Part shown: piece after piece, positions 8,637-17,184 of the stretch
How positions within the stretch are numbered: position 1 is the stretch's first letter
Layout: the number at the start of each line of letters is the position of its first letter
NCBI GenBank assembly: GCA_029243605.1
Contig: JAQWRT010000005.1
Location: 1-64,000 of the forward strand
Origin: Myxococcota bacterium
GTDB taxonomy: Bacteria > Myxococcota_A > UBA9160 > UBA4427
Direction: 5' to 3'
DNA: 64,000 bases
Position numbers and translations under genes: made by a program
The notes under the pieces: model-generated
What the model was told of the DNA's origin: nothing
The model's database searches: none
Seen by the model: the letters and a program-made list of their open reading frames with translations, nothing else

Positions 8637-9395
8637 ATGTCACTCGAGGGTAGGATCGCGCTCGTCACCGGTGGTAGTCGCGGAATCGGAAGGGCGGTCG
8701 CCCGGGCGCTCGCCGAAGACGGCGCCGATATCGCGGTCCACTACAACCGCGATGAAAAAGCTGCACAGGAAACCGTCGAGACGGTGGAGAAGCTGGGCCG
8801 GCGCGCGTTGGCGGTTTGCGCGGCCATCGAGGATCCCGCGGCTCTGACCGCCATGGTGGATAAAGTTCAGGAGGGACTCGGCCCGGTTGGCATCCTGATC
8901 AACAACGCCGGAATCGCGAGCCGGGGACGAGGTGTTATGAAGACCGAAGCCGCCGAGCTCGAGCGCTTGATGCGCGTCCATGCCCTGGGGCCACACGAAC
9001 TGTGCAAACTCGTGCTGCCCGAAATGAGAGAGCAGGAGCGAGGTGACATCGTGATGGTCTCGAGCGTGGCCACAAAATACAATGCCGCGGGAGGAGCCCC
9101 TTATAATATGGGGAAGGCCGCCATGGAATCCCTCGCCCTGACCTTGGCCGCCGAGGAGCGGAGCCACGGTATCCGGGTCAACGTCGTGGCGCCGGGCCTG
9201 GTGGAAACCGAAATGGGTAGCCGACTCATGAAGGCCACTGCGGGCATCGACGACTTGCGTCAGATCGAAGCCCAGATGCCCTTCGGAAGGGTTTGCCAGC
9301 CCGAGGATATCGCCGACACCATCCGCCATCTCGTTTCTTCCAGAAACGCCTACACCACGGGTCAGCGAATCGAAATCGACGGCGGAGGGCAGTAA
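8637..9395 (+). CDS. SDR-family oxidoreductase, FabG-like
   Basis: A classical 252-aa short-chain dehydrogenase. The TGGSRGIG cofactor loop is at residues 11-18, NNAG at 89-92, and the catalytic set is Ser142/143, Tyr156 and Lys160 (PYNMGK). The start ATG at 8637 follows AAGGAGATC. The sequence resembles beta-ketoacyl-ACP reductases, but isolated FabG-like genes often act on other substrates. It directly precedes regB with a 5-bp gap, so the three genes SDR-regB-regA probably share a transcript. Confidence 0.88.
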   Translation: MSLEGRIALVTGGSRGIGRAVARALAEDGADIAVHYNRDEKAAQETVETVEKLGRRALAVCAAIEDPAALTAMVDKVQEGLGPVGILINNAGIASRGRGVMKTEAAELERLMRVHALGPHELCKLVLPEMREQERGDIVMVSSVATKYNAAGGAPYNMGKAAMESLALTLAAEERSHGIRVNVVAPGLVETEMGSRLMKATAGIDDLRQIEAQMPFGRVCQPEDIADTIRHLVSSRNAYTTGQRIEIDGGGQ

Positions 9396-9400
9396 ATTCC

Positions 9401-10702
9401 ATGTGGAGTGGCATTCGTTCCTTCTTTTCTCCGCCCATGACGGCCGACCCGGCAGAGGTTACGGCCAAGCTGCATTGGGTCGTCCGGCTACGCTGGTTGG
9501 CCATTACTGCGCAAATCATTTCGATCTTTCCCGCTCTCTATTTCGAAATGATGGATCCCGATCTTCTGCCCACTTTCTCCGGGGCAATCGGTCTACTGGT
9601 CGTCTGGAACCTGTTGACTTGGTTTGCGCTCCAGCGCGACTGGGAACTTCCAGCTCCGCAGATCTTGATCCAGCTCTGCGTGGATATCGCTGTACTTTCG
9701 ACTCTACTCGCGCTGACCGGGGGGGCGTGGAATCCGACGGTCCCGATTCTCTTCGTCCACTCCGTACTCGGCGCCATGCTCCTCCAAGGTGGGCGTAGCT
9801 TCGCCTTCTTCCTCATCCTCCTGCTCAGCGTGATCGTGATCCAATTCAGTGCCCAGATCCCCCCGGCGCTCGAAAATTCTCTGCTCCCGCGAACCATCCT
9901 TTTTCCCGCGCAATTTCTCGTCGCCCTCGTCTTCTGGATTCTGACAGCTTGGCTATCCCGCACCCTCAGCACTCTTCAGACCGACCTGTCCACCGCCCGC
10001 GAGCGCAAGACTCGCATTGACAGACTTCGCGCCGTAGGCGCTCTGGCCGCTGGGCTCTCTCACGAGTTCGCCACGCCCCTGAACACCGCCCAATTGCGCC
10101 TCGGGCGCTTGGCCCGCTCCCAAGGCCTCGAGGACAACGCCGATCTCGTCACCGCCCGGGAGGAACTCAAGCGGTGCGGTGAGGTCCTACGCCACATGGC
10201 GGGCTCTCAGCTCGATCCCGAAAGGCTGAGTCTCGAGGTCGCAGACATCGACATGCTCGTCAGCCAGGTCTGTCGGGGCATCCGCAATGATCACGAAGAA
10301 GGCGTCACCATTCGCTACCACGCGACGGGCCGTGGCCCCTACCGAGCTCTCATCCCCTCAGTCGCTTTCTCCCAGGGCGTGATAAACCTAATCGACAATG
10401 CCATTCAATCCGGTGGGGAAAACTGCACCGTCGACGTCGTGGTCGAGGGAACCCTCGACCATGTCGACCTCTCGGTCGCCGATCGTGGCGCCGGCTGGCC
10501 CGCCGTCGTGCGAAACCACCTGGGTGAACCTTTCGTCACCACCAAACCTGGCGGCGTGGGGTTGGGACTCTACTATGTCCATAGCCTTTCCGAGGCCATC
10601 GGAGCGGCCCTCCTTCTTGAGGACCGGCCCGACGGAGGGGCCATTGCGAAGGTCTCCTTGCCCCGACCGCCAAGGGTCGAATCCCCTGGTGGAGAGGCGT
10701 AA
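9401..10702 (+). CDS. regB: RegB/PrrB-type redox sensor histidine kinase
   Basis: The 433-aa protein has six membrane helices in residues about 25-190 and a quinone-site-like GGAWNP at 108-112. The phosphoacceptor block is LSHEFATPLNT with His221. A conserved-looking Cys259 sits in the dimerisation region (LKRCGEVLRHMA). The HATPase motifs are NLIDNAI, DRGAGW and GGVGLGLYY. RegB homologues sense the quinone pool and a redox-active Cys, and phosphorylate RegA to control respiration and energy genes. The start is the ATG at 9401, five bases after the SDR stop. The response regulator follows 39 bp downstream. Confidence 0.9.
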   Translation: MWSGIRSFFSPPMTADPAEVTAKLHWVVRLRWLAITAQIISIFPALYFEMMDPDLLPTFSGAIGLLVVWNLLTWFALQRDWELPAPQILIQLCVDIAVLSTLLALTGGAWNPTVPILFVHSVLGAMLLQGGRSFAFFLILLLSVIVIQFSAQIPPALENSLLPRTILFPAQFLVALVFWILTAWLSRTLSTLQTDLSTARERKTRIDRLRAVGALAAGLSHEFATPLNTAQLRLGRLARSQGLEDNADLVTAREELKRCGEVLRHMAGSQLDPERLSLEVADIDMLVSQVCRGIRNDHEEGVTIRYHATGRGPYRALIPSVAFSQGVINLIDNAIQSGGENCTVDVVVEGTLDHVDLSVADRGAGWPAVVRNHLGEPFVTTKPGGVGLGLYYVHSLSEAIGAALLLEDRPDGGAIAKVSLPRPPRVESPGGEA

Positions 10703-10741
10703 GATAGAGCTTCCACCCACGATGACTGGAGCCGCGAACTT

Positions 10742-11296
10742 TTGGAGACCGAAAAAAATCCCCCGGCCGAGGACAACAGAAGCCTATTGATCGTCGAAGA
10801 CGATCAGCGCTTTGCCGACACGCTCGCGGCGGAATTCCGGGACCGTGGCTACAGCGTCGAGTGGTTGGAAAGCCTTCGCGAGGTCCAAGAGCATCCCACA
10901 CTCGACTTCCGCTACGCGGTAGTCGACCTGAGAATCCGCCAGGATAGCGGCCTTGACGTGATCTCCTGCATCAAGGAACGCGCACCCGATGCCGTCATCA
11001 TCGTACTCACGGGGTACGGAAGTATCGCAACGGCGGTGAAGGCTACCAAGCTTGGTGCGACCGCTTACCTCACCAAGCCCGTAGACGCCGATGAGATCGA
11101 ACGGGCTTTAACCGGCGAAGACACCGAAGAAGACGTCCCCATCCCGGACGAGTTTCAAAGCCTGTACCGACACGAAAGAGAATATATCGAGTACGTCCTG
11201 GCCGAGTGCGATGGGAATATCAGCCAAGCAGCCCGGCGACTCGGTCTACACAGGCAAAGCCTTCAGCGCAAACTCCGAAAATATACGCCCAACTGA
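10742..11296 (+). CDS. regA: RegA/PrrA/ActR-type response regulator
   Basis: The receiver domain spans about residues 12-130, with acidic residues Glu19, Asp20 and Asp21, phosphoacceptor Asp62 (AVVDLRI) and a Thr/Lys switch (VLTGYGS, LTKPVD). A Fis-type helix-turn-helix occupies the last 35 residues (GNISQAARRLGLHRQSLQRK). The acidic linker and short length (184 aa) are RegA-like, and there is no AAA domain. The frame opens with TTG at 10742; no in-frame ATG lies upstream, so a later start is possible. It is the cognate partner of the kinase just upstream. Confidence 0.9.
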   Translation: METEKNPPAEDNRSLLIVEDDQRFADTLAAEFRDRGYSVEWLESLREVQEHPTLDFRYAVVDLRIRQDSGLDVISCIKERAPDAVIIVLTGYGSIATAVKATKLGATAYLTKPVDADEIERALTGEDTEEDVPIPDEFQSLYRHEREYIEYVLAECDGNISQAARRLGLHRQSLQRKLRKYTPN

Positions 11297-11349
11297 GACC
11301 GGCCCCATTTTACGAACGTGCCCAAAGAACCACCCGAGAGGAAAAGACC

Positions 11350-12099
11350 ATGAAGCGTTTCGAAGACAAGGTCATCATTGTGACTGGCGCCGCTGCCGGG
11401 ATCGGGAAAGCCAGCGCCGAAAGAATCGCCAGTGAAGGTGGGCGCGTGGTCTGCACCGATATCCAGATGGAAGCGGTAACGGCCACAGCCAAAGAAATCC
11501 GTGACGCCGGGGGCGAAGCGCTTGCCCTTTCTTGCGATGTCAGCGACCCAAACGATGTGGCCAAAGCGATCCAGGCGACGATCTCTGAGTACGGCAAGAT
11601 CGACAGCCTCTGCAATATCGCGGGCATCCTTCACTTCGACAACACCCTCGACCTGGAACTCGAAAAGTGGAATCGCATCCTCAAGGTCAACCTGACCGGG
11701 ACTTTCCTGATGTGCCAGGCCGCGCTCCCGCACCTTCTCGACGGCGGGGGCAGCATCGTCAATATGGCATCCACCGCGGGACTCGCGGGGCACCCCTGGA
11801 CCGCCGCCTACTCCGCCTCGAAGGGGGGCGTGCTGGCCTTAACCTCGACCCTGGCCGTGGAGTACGGGAAAAAAGGCGTGCGTGCCAACTCCGTTTGCCC
11901 CGGATCGGTGAAGACCGCCATGCACGATCAATTTGTCCTGCCCGAAGGGGCCGACGTCAAATTACTCGAACGCATCATGCCCCTGGACACATTTAGGGGC
12001 CCGGAGGCCGCTGCGGCCCTCGTGGCATTCCTCGCTTCGGAGGATGCGGCGCATATCAACGGCGAGAAAATTCGCGTCGACGGCGGCACCCTCGCCTGA
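11350..12099 (+). CDS. SDR-family oxidoreductase
   Basis: A 249-aa classical SDR with TGAAAGIG at residues 12-19, DVSD at 63-66, Ser141, Tyr154 and Lys158 (AYSASKGG). The usual NNAG is CNIAG, a tolerated variant. The start ATG at 11350 follows GAGAGGAAAAGACC. The pattern (VCPGSVKTAMH near 187) fits NAD-dependent hydroxyacyl, alcohol or hydroxysteroid dehydrogenases. Substrate is unknown. It lies 53 bp after regA and its stop codon sits in a 12-bp tandem duplication. Confidence 0.87.
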   Translation: MKRFEDKVIIVTGAAAGIGKASAERIASEGGRVVCTDIQMEAVTATAKEIRDAGGEALALSCDVSDPNDVAKAIQATISEYGKIDSLCNIAGILHFDNTLDLELEKWNRILKVNLTGTFLMCQAALPHLLDGGGSIVNMASTAGLAGHPWTAAYSASKGGVLALTSTLAVEYGKKGVRANSVCPGSVKTAMHDQFVLPEGADVKLLERIMPLDTFRGPEAAAALVAFLASEDAAHINGEKIRVDGGTLA

Positions 12100-12111
12100 A
12101 CCCTCGCCTGA
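12088..12111. repeat. 12-bp perfect tandem duplication over a stop codon
   Basis: ACCCTCGCCTGA occurs twice head to tail at 12088-12099 and 12100-12111. The first copy encodes the final Thr-Leu-Ala-stop of the SDR gene, and the second repeats the same codons outside it. This is a small slippage duplication without obvious effect on the protein. Confidence 0.85.
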
Positions 12112-12156
12112 ACCCGCGTCTCGATGCCCGGACGATTCCGGCTGACGCGGTCTCGG

Positions 12157-13275
12157 CTAGAAGGTGTAGATCATGCGATCCTTATCATCCTGATGGCTCT
12201 CGGCATTACCCATCAGGCGCAGATGCTCGAGGTGGGCATAGGTTTCGCTTTCTGCCATGCCCCCCCAACTCCGCTCCTTGAAGAGCCGCTCCATGAAGGC
12301 GCGTACCGGGGCGGGGCCGAGTTCCCGAGCGATGGAACGGACCTGCTCGAGACGCTCGTCGTGATGGTCCTTGATCGCCTCGCAACGCGCGGCAAGGTCG
12401 CTGAACGGATGGCCGTGGGCCGGAAGTACCTGACTGACGTGCTCGATGGCCGCCGCCCGATCCAGGGATTCGAAAAAGGCCTTGAGCGGATCCTTCTCCA
12501 GGGTCAGACCTGAGATATGAGGCGTGATCGTGGGCAGCACATGGTCGCCCGCCAAGAAAATTTCCTCAGCGGGATCATGCAGACAAATATGATCTTCGGT
12601 GTGGCCGGGCGTATGCACCACGAAAAACTCTCGGCCCGCCAGCTTGATCACATCGCCCCCGAGCGCGGGGTTCGTGATGGTCGGAAAGCGCATGGCTTTT
12701 CCGAGGGTACGCATAAGGCGCCAGCGCATCCGCATCTTGAAGGGCGGGCGCGGCTGCTGGCCTCCCCACGGCGTGGGCCCTCCCGAGTAATTCGGCGAGG
12801 CGGGAGTAAAGGGTTTCCGAGCCTCGGCGCGCTCTGCCTCAGGGCCCGGCTCTCGACCGGCCTCGGCTTCTTCGTGGGCGTGCAAGTCGTTGACCGAGAC
12901 CTCGGGCTTTTCGTGTCCTCCCATCCCCAGGCTGAAACTGCTGTGGGCGATGAGCTTGCCATTGGACTCGGCGAGAACCCGGGAGGCCCCGCCAAAATGA
13001 TCGGGGTGGGAGTGGGTCACCACCACGGTATGACAATCCTTGACCGAGAGACCCGCCTGGCCAAGCCGCTGCTTGAGCGCCGTGAACGAACTCCCCGTGG
13101 GCAAGCCGGGGTCAATGAGCGCAGCCCCTTCGCTATCGAGCAAGGCGTAGCAGTTCACGTGCCCGAGGCCTGGCATCGAGATCGGCAATTCCATCCGAAG
13201 CACATCCTTCGCGACCTCGGTCACTCCCTCGCGGGCGGTTTCCTGCTCCTGTCTTTTCGGCTTTCCAGATTCCAT
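12157..13275 (-). CDS. MBL-fold metallohydrolase
   Basis: The 372-aa protein has the metallo-beta-lactamase signature THSHPDH (His88, His90, Asp92, His93), then HTPGHTEDH and AGDHVL for the remaining metal ligands. A C-terminal helical domain (about 280-370) resembles the LACTB2-like group. These enzymes hydrolyse thioesters, RNA or other esters with two zinc ions. An insertion of about 50 residues rich in Glu/Arg/Pro follows the first motif. It is convergent with the upstream SDR gene. A thioesterase role near SDR genes is only a guess. Confidence 0.87.
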   Translation of the reverse strand: MESGKPKRQEQETAREGVTEVAKDVLRMELPISMPGLGHVNCYALLDSEGAALIDPGLPTGSSFTALKQRLGQAGLSVKDCHTVVVTHSHPDHFGGASRVLAESNGKLIAHSSFSLGMGGHEKPEVSVNDLHAHEEAEAGREPGPEAERAEARKPFTPASPNYSGGPTPWGGQQPRPPFKMRMRWRLMRTLGKAMRFPTITNPALGGDVIKLAGREFFVVHTPGHTEDHICLHDPAEEIFLAGDHVLPTITPHISGLTLEKDPLKAFFESLDRAAAIEHVSQVLPAHGHPFSDLAARCEAIKDHHDERLEQVRSIARELGPAPVRAFMERLFKERSWGGMAESETYAHLEHLRLMGNAESHQDDKDRMIYTF

Positions 13276-13443
13276 TTAGGGAGGCTAACGAAATCCGCGC
13301 CGGGTGGCTGCCGCCCGAGAGCCGCTTTTTCAGCCTGTTCAGCGGACGAGAGATTCGCGAGAATTTGCCGCCGGACGCATCCGTGCGCCCGCGCTCACAC
13401 GAAGGCCAAAGGGCTGGGCCCTGGCGTCTGGAGGATAGGTTCC

Positions 13444-14204
13444 ATGACAGGAATGGTTACGGGAAAAGTCGCCCTCGTCACGGGTGCGGGCAGCGGCATC
13501 GGGCGAAAGTCGGCGGAACTCCTCGCCCGGGAAGGCGCCCGGCTCCTGGTCTGCGATCGGGACTCCGACGCGGCCGAGGCAACCGTCCAGGAAATCCAAG
13601 CGAGCGGGGGCGAAGCCGAAGCACTCCAGGTGGACGTCTCGGACGAGGGCCAAGTCAGCGCCATGGTCCGTCACTGCGTCAGTCGTCTGGGCCGCCTGGA
13701 CTGTGCGGTCAACAATGCCGGAATCGCGGGCCCTACGGGAACCCTGGAAACCGTCTCCCTCGAGGATTGGAACCGGGTACAGGCCGTGAACCTCACCGGC
13801 GTCTTCCTCTGCATGAAATACGAAATCGCTGAGATGCTCGAAGCGGGTGGGGGGGCCATCGTCAACATGTCATCCGGGGCGGGTCTGATCGCGACCCCCG
13901 GTCTCTCTTCCTATAGCGCGAGCAAGCATGGCGTACTCGGTCTCACTCGCACCGCCGCGGTGGAGAACGCCCGGCGAGGGATTCGCATCAATGCCATCTG
14001 CCCCGGCAGCATCGATACCCCCATGCTGCGCAAGGCCATGGAAGCCGATCCGGCGACGGCGCGTTTCATCGAGGGAGCATGCCCATCGGACGCCTGGGGA
14101 AGGCCGAAGAAATCGCCGAAGCCGTGGTCTGGCTCTGCTCGGACCGAGCTTCCCTGGTCACCGGACACTCCATGGGCGTCGACGGCGGTTCGGTGGCTCG
14201 CTAG
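13444..14204 (+). pseudogene. SDR-family oxidoreductase with a frameshift near the 3' end
   Basis: From the ATG at 13444 (GGAGG upstream) the frame encodes a normal SDR: TGAGSGIG at 13-20, NNAG at 90-93, Ser143, Tyr157, Lys161 (YSASKHG) and [10 protein letters not shown] at 185-194. At about 14078-14081 the frame is lost. The expected C-terminus [20 protein letters not shown], then [14 protein letters not shown], is present in the +1-shifted frame beginning at ATG 14079 and ends with TAG at 14202-14204. Insertion of one base before 14079 restores a full-length protein of about 253 aa. It is either a sequencing or assembly error or a recent mutation. Unshifted, the protein would carry an unrelated basic tail. 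Confidence 0.85.
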
Positions 14205-14237
14205 GGCCCACTCGCCCAGCGTAGGATCTTCGAACTC

Positions 14238-14702
14238 TTAGGGCGTGTGAGTCGAGAAGATCGCGGTGCTGCCGTCTTCCTTGATGGCAAAGACCGAGTA
14301 GGGTTCGGGATTCGGACCCTCCATGCCCGGCGAGCCGATGGGCATCCGCGGAACCGCTAGGCCCGCGATCTCCGGCCGCTCACGCAGGAGTCTCTCGATA
14401 TCTTCGGCGGGCACATGCCCTTCGACGAAATAGCCGCCGATGATTGCGGTATGGCAGGAGGACATCCCCGCCGGCACCCCATTCATACGCTTCACGGGGC
14501 CAACATCGGGAATATCTTTTGAAGACACCTCGAAGCCGTTCTCTTCGAGGTGTTCGATCCATGCGGTACAGCAGCCACACGTGGGCGACTTGTAGACCAT
14601 TGCCGAGGGCTTAGGGGCGACATCGGAATCCGCCCAGCTCCCGGACACGATCAAAGGGATGGCCACGAAGACCAGCAGGGTCATTTCACAGAACTTCTTC
14701 AT
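14238..14702 (-). CDS. DUF411 periplasmic metal-binding protein
   Basis: The start ATG at 14702 has GAGGAA six bases upstream and is followed by a signal peptide (MTLLVFVAIPLIVSGSWA). The 154-aa product then carries YKSPTCGCCTAWIEHLEENG, SSKDIPDVGPVKRMNGVPAG, SCHTAIIGGYFVEGHVPAED and ERLLRERPEIAGLAVPRMPI, the full DUF411 pattern. The CGCC cysteines and the SCHTA motif suggest copper or other metal binding with a thioredoxin-like fold. Members often sit near copper-handling genes, but none is seen here. It lies downstream of the sigma-54 regulator on the same strand with a 35-bp gap. Confidence 0.9.
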   Translation of the reverse strand: MKKFCEMTLLVFVAIPLIVSGSWADSDVAPKPSAMVYKSPTCGCCTAWIEHLEENGFEVSSKDIPDVGPVKRMNGVPAGMSSCHTAIIGGYFVEGHVPAEDIERLLRERPEIAGLAVPRMPIGSPGMEGPNPEPYSVFAIKEDGSTAIFSTHTP

Positions 14703-14737
14703 CGGTTTTTCCTCTTTGGGGCCTCGCCGCCCCGGCC

Positions 14738-16324
14738 TCATCCTACACCGGCCGAGCGCAGGTCCCAATCCTTGATCTTTTTCTGCAACATTTGCCGGCT
14801 AATACCCAATTCTTTCGCGGCCTGGGTCGCATTTCCCGAATGCAGCTGGAGAATCGAAACAAGAAATCCCCGCTCGAACTCCTGCCGCGCCTCGCGCAGG
14901 CTCCCCCGCCGATGAGAGACCCCGGGGTCGCTGCCCGAATTCGATCGAAACCTCTCCACGATGCGAGGAGAAAGGGAGTCGACCGAAATCGAGGCGCCGG
15001 GCGTGGCCAGTGCCAGGGCTCGCTCCAGCTCGTTTTCCAGTTCTCGCACGTTGCCCGGCCAGTCGTATTGAATCAGAGCCTCCAAGACGTCCGCATCGAT
15101 CGCCCTGACTTTTTCCCCTGCTCTTTTCGCGATTCGGCTCATGATTCCACTGGCGAGGAGCGGGATATCACCGGCCCGGTCGCGAAGGGGGGGGACTGGG
15201 ATCGGAAAGACATTGAGCCGGTAGTAGAGATCCTCGCGAAACCGCTTTTCCTTGACCTCTTGAAGCAGGTCCGCATTACTCGCGGAGATCAATCGAACGT
15301 CGATCTTCCGCGCAACGGTTTCCCCCAAGCGCCGAATTTCTCCCTCCTGGATCACGCGCAGAAGCTTGGCCTGCTGGTCAAGAGGCATCGCGTTGATCTC
15401 ATCGAGGAAAAGGGTGCCCCCATCGGCCGCTTCGAAGAGGCCTGGCTTGTCGCGGTCGGCGCCGGTAAACGCACCCCGGGCGAAGCCAAAGAGCTCGCTC
15501 TCCAGGAGTGACGCCGGCATGGCACCGCAGTTGAGCGCGACGAGGGGGGAAGCCTTCCGACCCCCGTTGTTGTGAATCGCCCGGGCCACCAACTCTTTGC
15601 CGACCCCGGTCTCACCCTGGATCTGCACGGCGATGGAGGCGTTCGTAGCGCTCTCCATCAGAGCGAAAACCGACTCCATGGCAGGGCTTTGGCCGATGAT
15701 CTCGGGAAAGGAATCGGCATGGACCCGCTCGCGCCGCAGACCACTGACTTCGCCAGCCAGGCGCGTCGTGGTATCGCGCAGGCTGCCCATAAGCATGCTG
15801 GTTTCCACGGCCAGGGCGATCGAGAGCGCGAGGGCCTCAAGGAAGTCCAGGTCGATCTCCTCGAAGGAGCCATCCAGACTGTTGATCACCTCAATCACTC
15901 CGATAACACTGTCCCGGCTGCGGAGCGGAGCGCACAGCATGCTCCGGGTGACCTCGCCTGTTCGGCGGTCGACATCGGGGTTGAAGTAGCGGTTCTCGGA
16001 AACTTCGTTGACGAGCAGGGGTTGGCGGGTTCGTACCACCTGCCCCGCGATGCCCTGGGCCACGGGAAAGCGAAGCGAACGCAGGCTTTGGTCGATGCCC
16101 GCCTTGGCGCTGCTGGTCACGGGGAAATAGAGCTCGTGGGCCTCCTCATCGACGAGGAGAAGCGAGCAACCCTCGGCGCCCAGTACCGCCTTTGTCCTTT
16201 GAACGATCAGGGGCAGGAGTTCGTCGAAATCACGCTGAGCGTTGAATCCGTGAGAGAGTTCGAGAAGAAGGCCCAAGCGCTCGCTCGCCGAGCGGCCGTC
16301 CTCGCGTAAGATCGATCCGGACAT
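14738..16324 (-). CDS. Sigma-54-dependent activator with GAF sensor domain
   Basis: A 528-aa enhancer-binding protein in three parts. Residues about 30-185 are a GAF domain (ELLPLIVQRTKAVLGAEGCS). Residues about 215-440 are the AAA+ domain with Walker A GETGVGKE, the sigma-54 contact loop GAFTGA and Walker B GGTLFLDEI. The last 40 residues are a Fis-type helix-turn-helix (GNATQAAKELGISRQMLQKK). It should hydrolyse ATP to open sigma-54 promoters in response to a small molecule bound by GAF. The divergent gene has a strong -24/-12 promoter and is a likely target. Confidence 0.93.
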   Translation of the reverse strand: MSGSILREDGRSASERLGLLLELSHGFNAQRDFDELLPLIVQRTKAVLGAEGCSLLLVDEEAHELYFPVTSSAKAGIDQSLRSLRFPVAQGIAGQVVRTRQPLLVNEVSENRYFNPDVDRRTGEVTRSMLCAPLRSRDSVIGVIEVINSLDGSFEEIDLDFLEALALSIALAVETSMLMGSLRDTTTRLAGEVSGLRRERVHADSFPEIIGQSPAMESVFALMESATNASIAVQIQGETGVGKELVARAIHNNGGRKASPLVALNCGAMPASLLESELFGFARGAFTGADRDKPGLFEAADGGTLFLDEINAMPLDQQAKLLRVIQEGEIRRLGETVARKIDVRLISASNADLLQEVKEKRFREDLYYRLNVFPIPVPPLRDRAGDIPLLASGIMSRIAKRAGEKVRAIDADVLEALIQYDWPGNVRELENELERALALATPGASISVDSLSPRIVERFRSNSGSDPGVSHRRGSLREARQEFERGFLVSILQLHSGNATQAAKELGISRQMLQKKIKDWDLRSAGVG

Positions 16325-16524
16325 GACAGGCTCCCAATTCAGTAAGTGTCTACTACCTATGACAGTAAATATAAGAAGACTATCGCCAAAAAGTCAACGA
16401 GAATAGAACCTAGAACCGTAGTTACGCGCCGAATATCCCAGAGTGTCTATTTTATTTTACTATCAAAGGCTTGGGATCGCGTGGAAATGGAAATAAATCC
16501 TTATAAATCAGATACTTAGATTCA

Positions 16525-16540
16525 TGGCACAACGCTTGCT
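16525..16540 (+). promoter_or_regulatory. Sigma-54 (-24/-12) promoter
   Basis: TGGCACAACGCTTGCT matches the RpoN consensus TGGCAC-N5-TTGCW exactly at the GG and GC doublets. It lies in an AT-rich 260-bp gap between the sigma-54 activator (leftward) and the gene at 16585 (rightward), with 44 bp to that gene's ATG. About 165 bp upstream, TGTC-N10-GACA at 16347-16364 is a dyad of the type bound by enhancer-binding proteins, and another TGTC half-site lies at 16444. The activator assignment is inferred from position. Confidence 0.8.
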
Positions 16541-16584
16541 TTAGGGAGGGGGAGCGAACACAACTCCCAATCCGAGGTCAGACC

Positions 16585-17173
16585 ATGCCCCCCCAACCCA
16601 ACCCTTCCCCCTCACCGCCCCCCCCGGCATCCGCGCTCTTCCACGACGGGAACTCCACCCTCAGCGAAAGCAGCGGCCGGCTCGGCTTCTCAGCCTGAAG
16701 TAGAGAACGCCGCGCCTGAGCCCGCTGACGAAAACCAGCCCTTAGAAATTTTGGAGAAAACTGTGGTCAAATTTTGCACCGACGTTCGAACCGCCCGACA
16801 AATTCAAGAACTCATGCAGCGCTGGATGGACGATTTTGGCCAGGGCATCGAGAGCGAGCTGTCCAACAATCTCTGGGTCCAGAGATTGGGAGACTTCGCG
16901 AGGAGCCTCGACCTCGATGCCCTGGCCGCACAATGCGAGCCCGAACAACTTCTAGTCTGCGAACTGGGTGGGCGCGGGCCCACGGCGCAAGCCTTGGTCT
17001 ACCGGTTCATCTGCCGACGGGAAGACCGTCCCGAAGCCAGTCCAGCCATCCTGGACATCGAGGAATCCATCTGCGATCGGATCTGCCTCCAGGGAGCTTG
17101 GGAGGTACTCCCTGCGCCTCCCCTCCCTGTCCGCCCGAGGCGCCTGCCTCCGAGAACAGCCCTCTGGCCGTAA
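16585..17173 (+). CDS. Uncharacterised protein, likely frameshifted in a poly-C tract
   Basis: The ATG at 16585 starts MPPQPNPSPS but that frame stops after 37 codons. The next frame runs open from before this point to 17173. It reads through an Ala/Pro/Glu-rich linker (ASQPEVENAAPEPADENQP) into a folded-looking domain (ILEKTVVKFCTDVRTARQIQ ... ELMQRWMDDFGQGIESELSN ... ILDIEESICDRICLQGAWEV), but has no start codon of its own before TTG 16751. A one-base change in the C7 run (16588-16594) or C8 run (16618-16625) would join them. I do not recognise the family. The sigma-54 promoter just upstream supports a real transcribed gene. Confidence 0.6.
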
Positions 17174-17184
17174 TCTCCGGAATC

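Noticed and set aside
12517..13443. N-terminal extension of the third SDR running back through the MBL gene
   Set aside because: The extension is antisense to the metallohydrolase; the ATG at 13444 has a ribosome-binding site and the SDR fold starts there.
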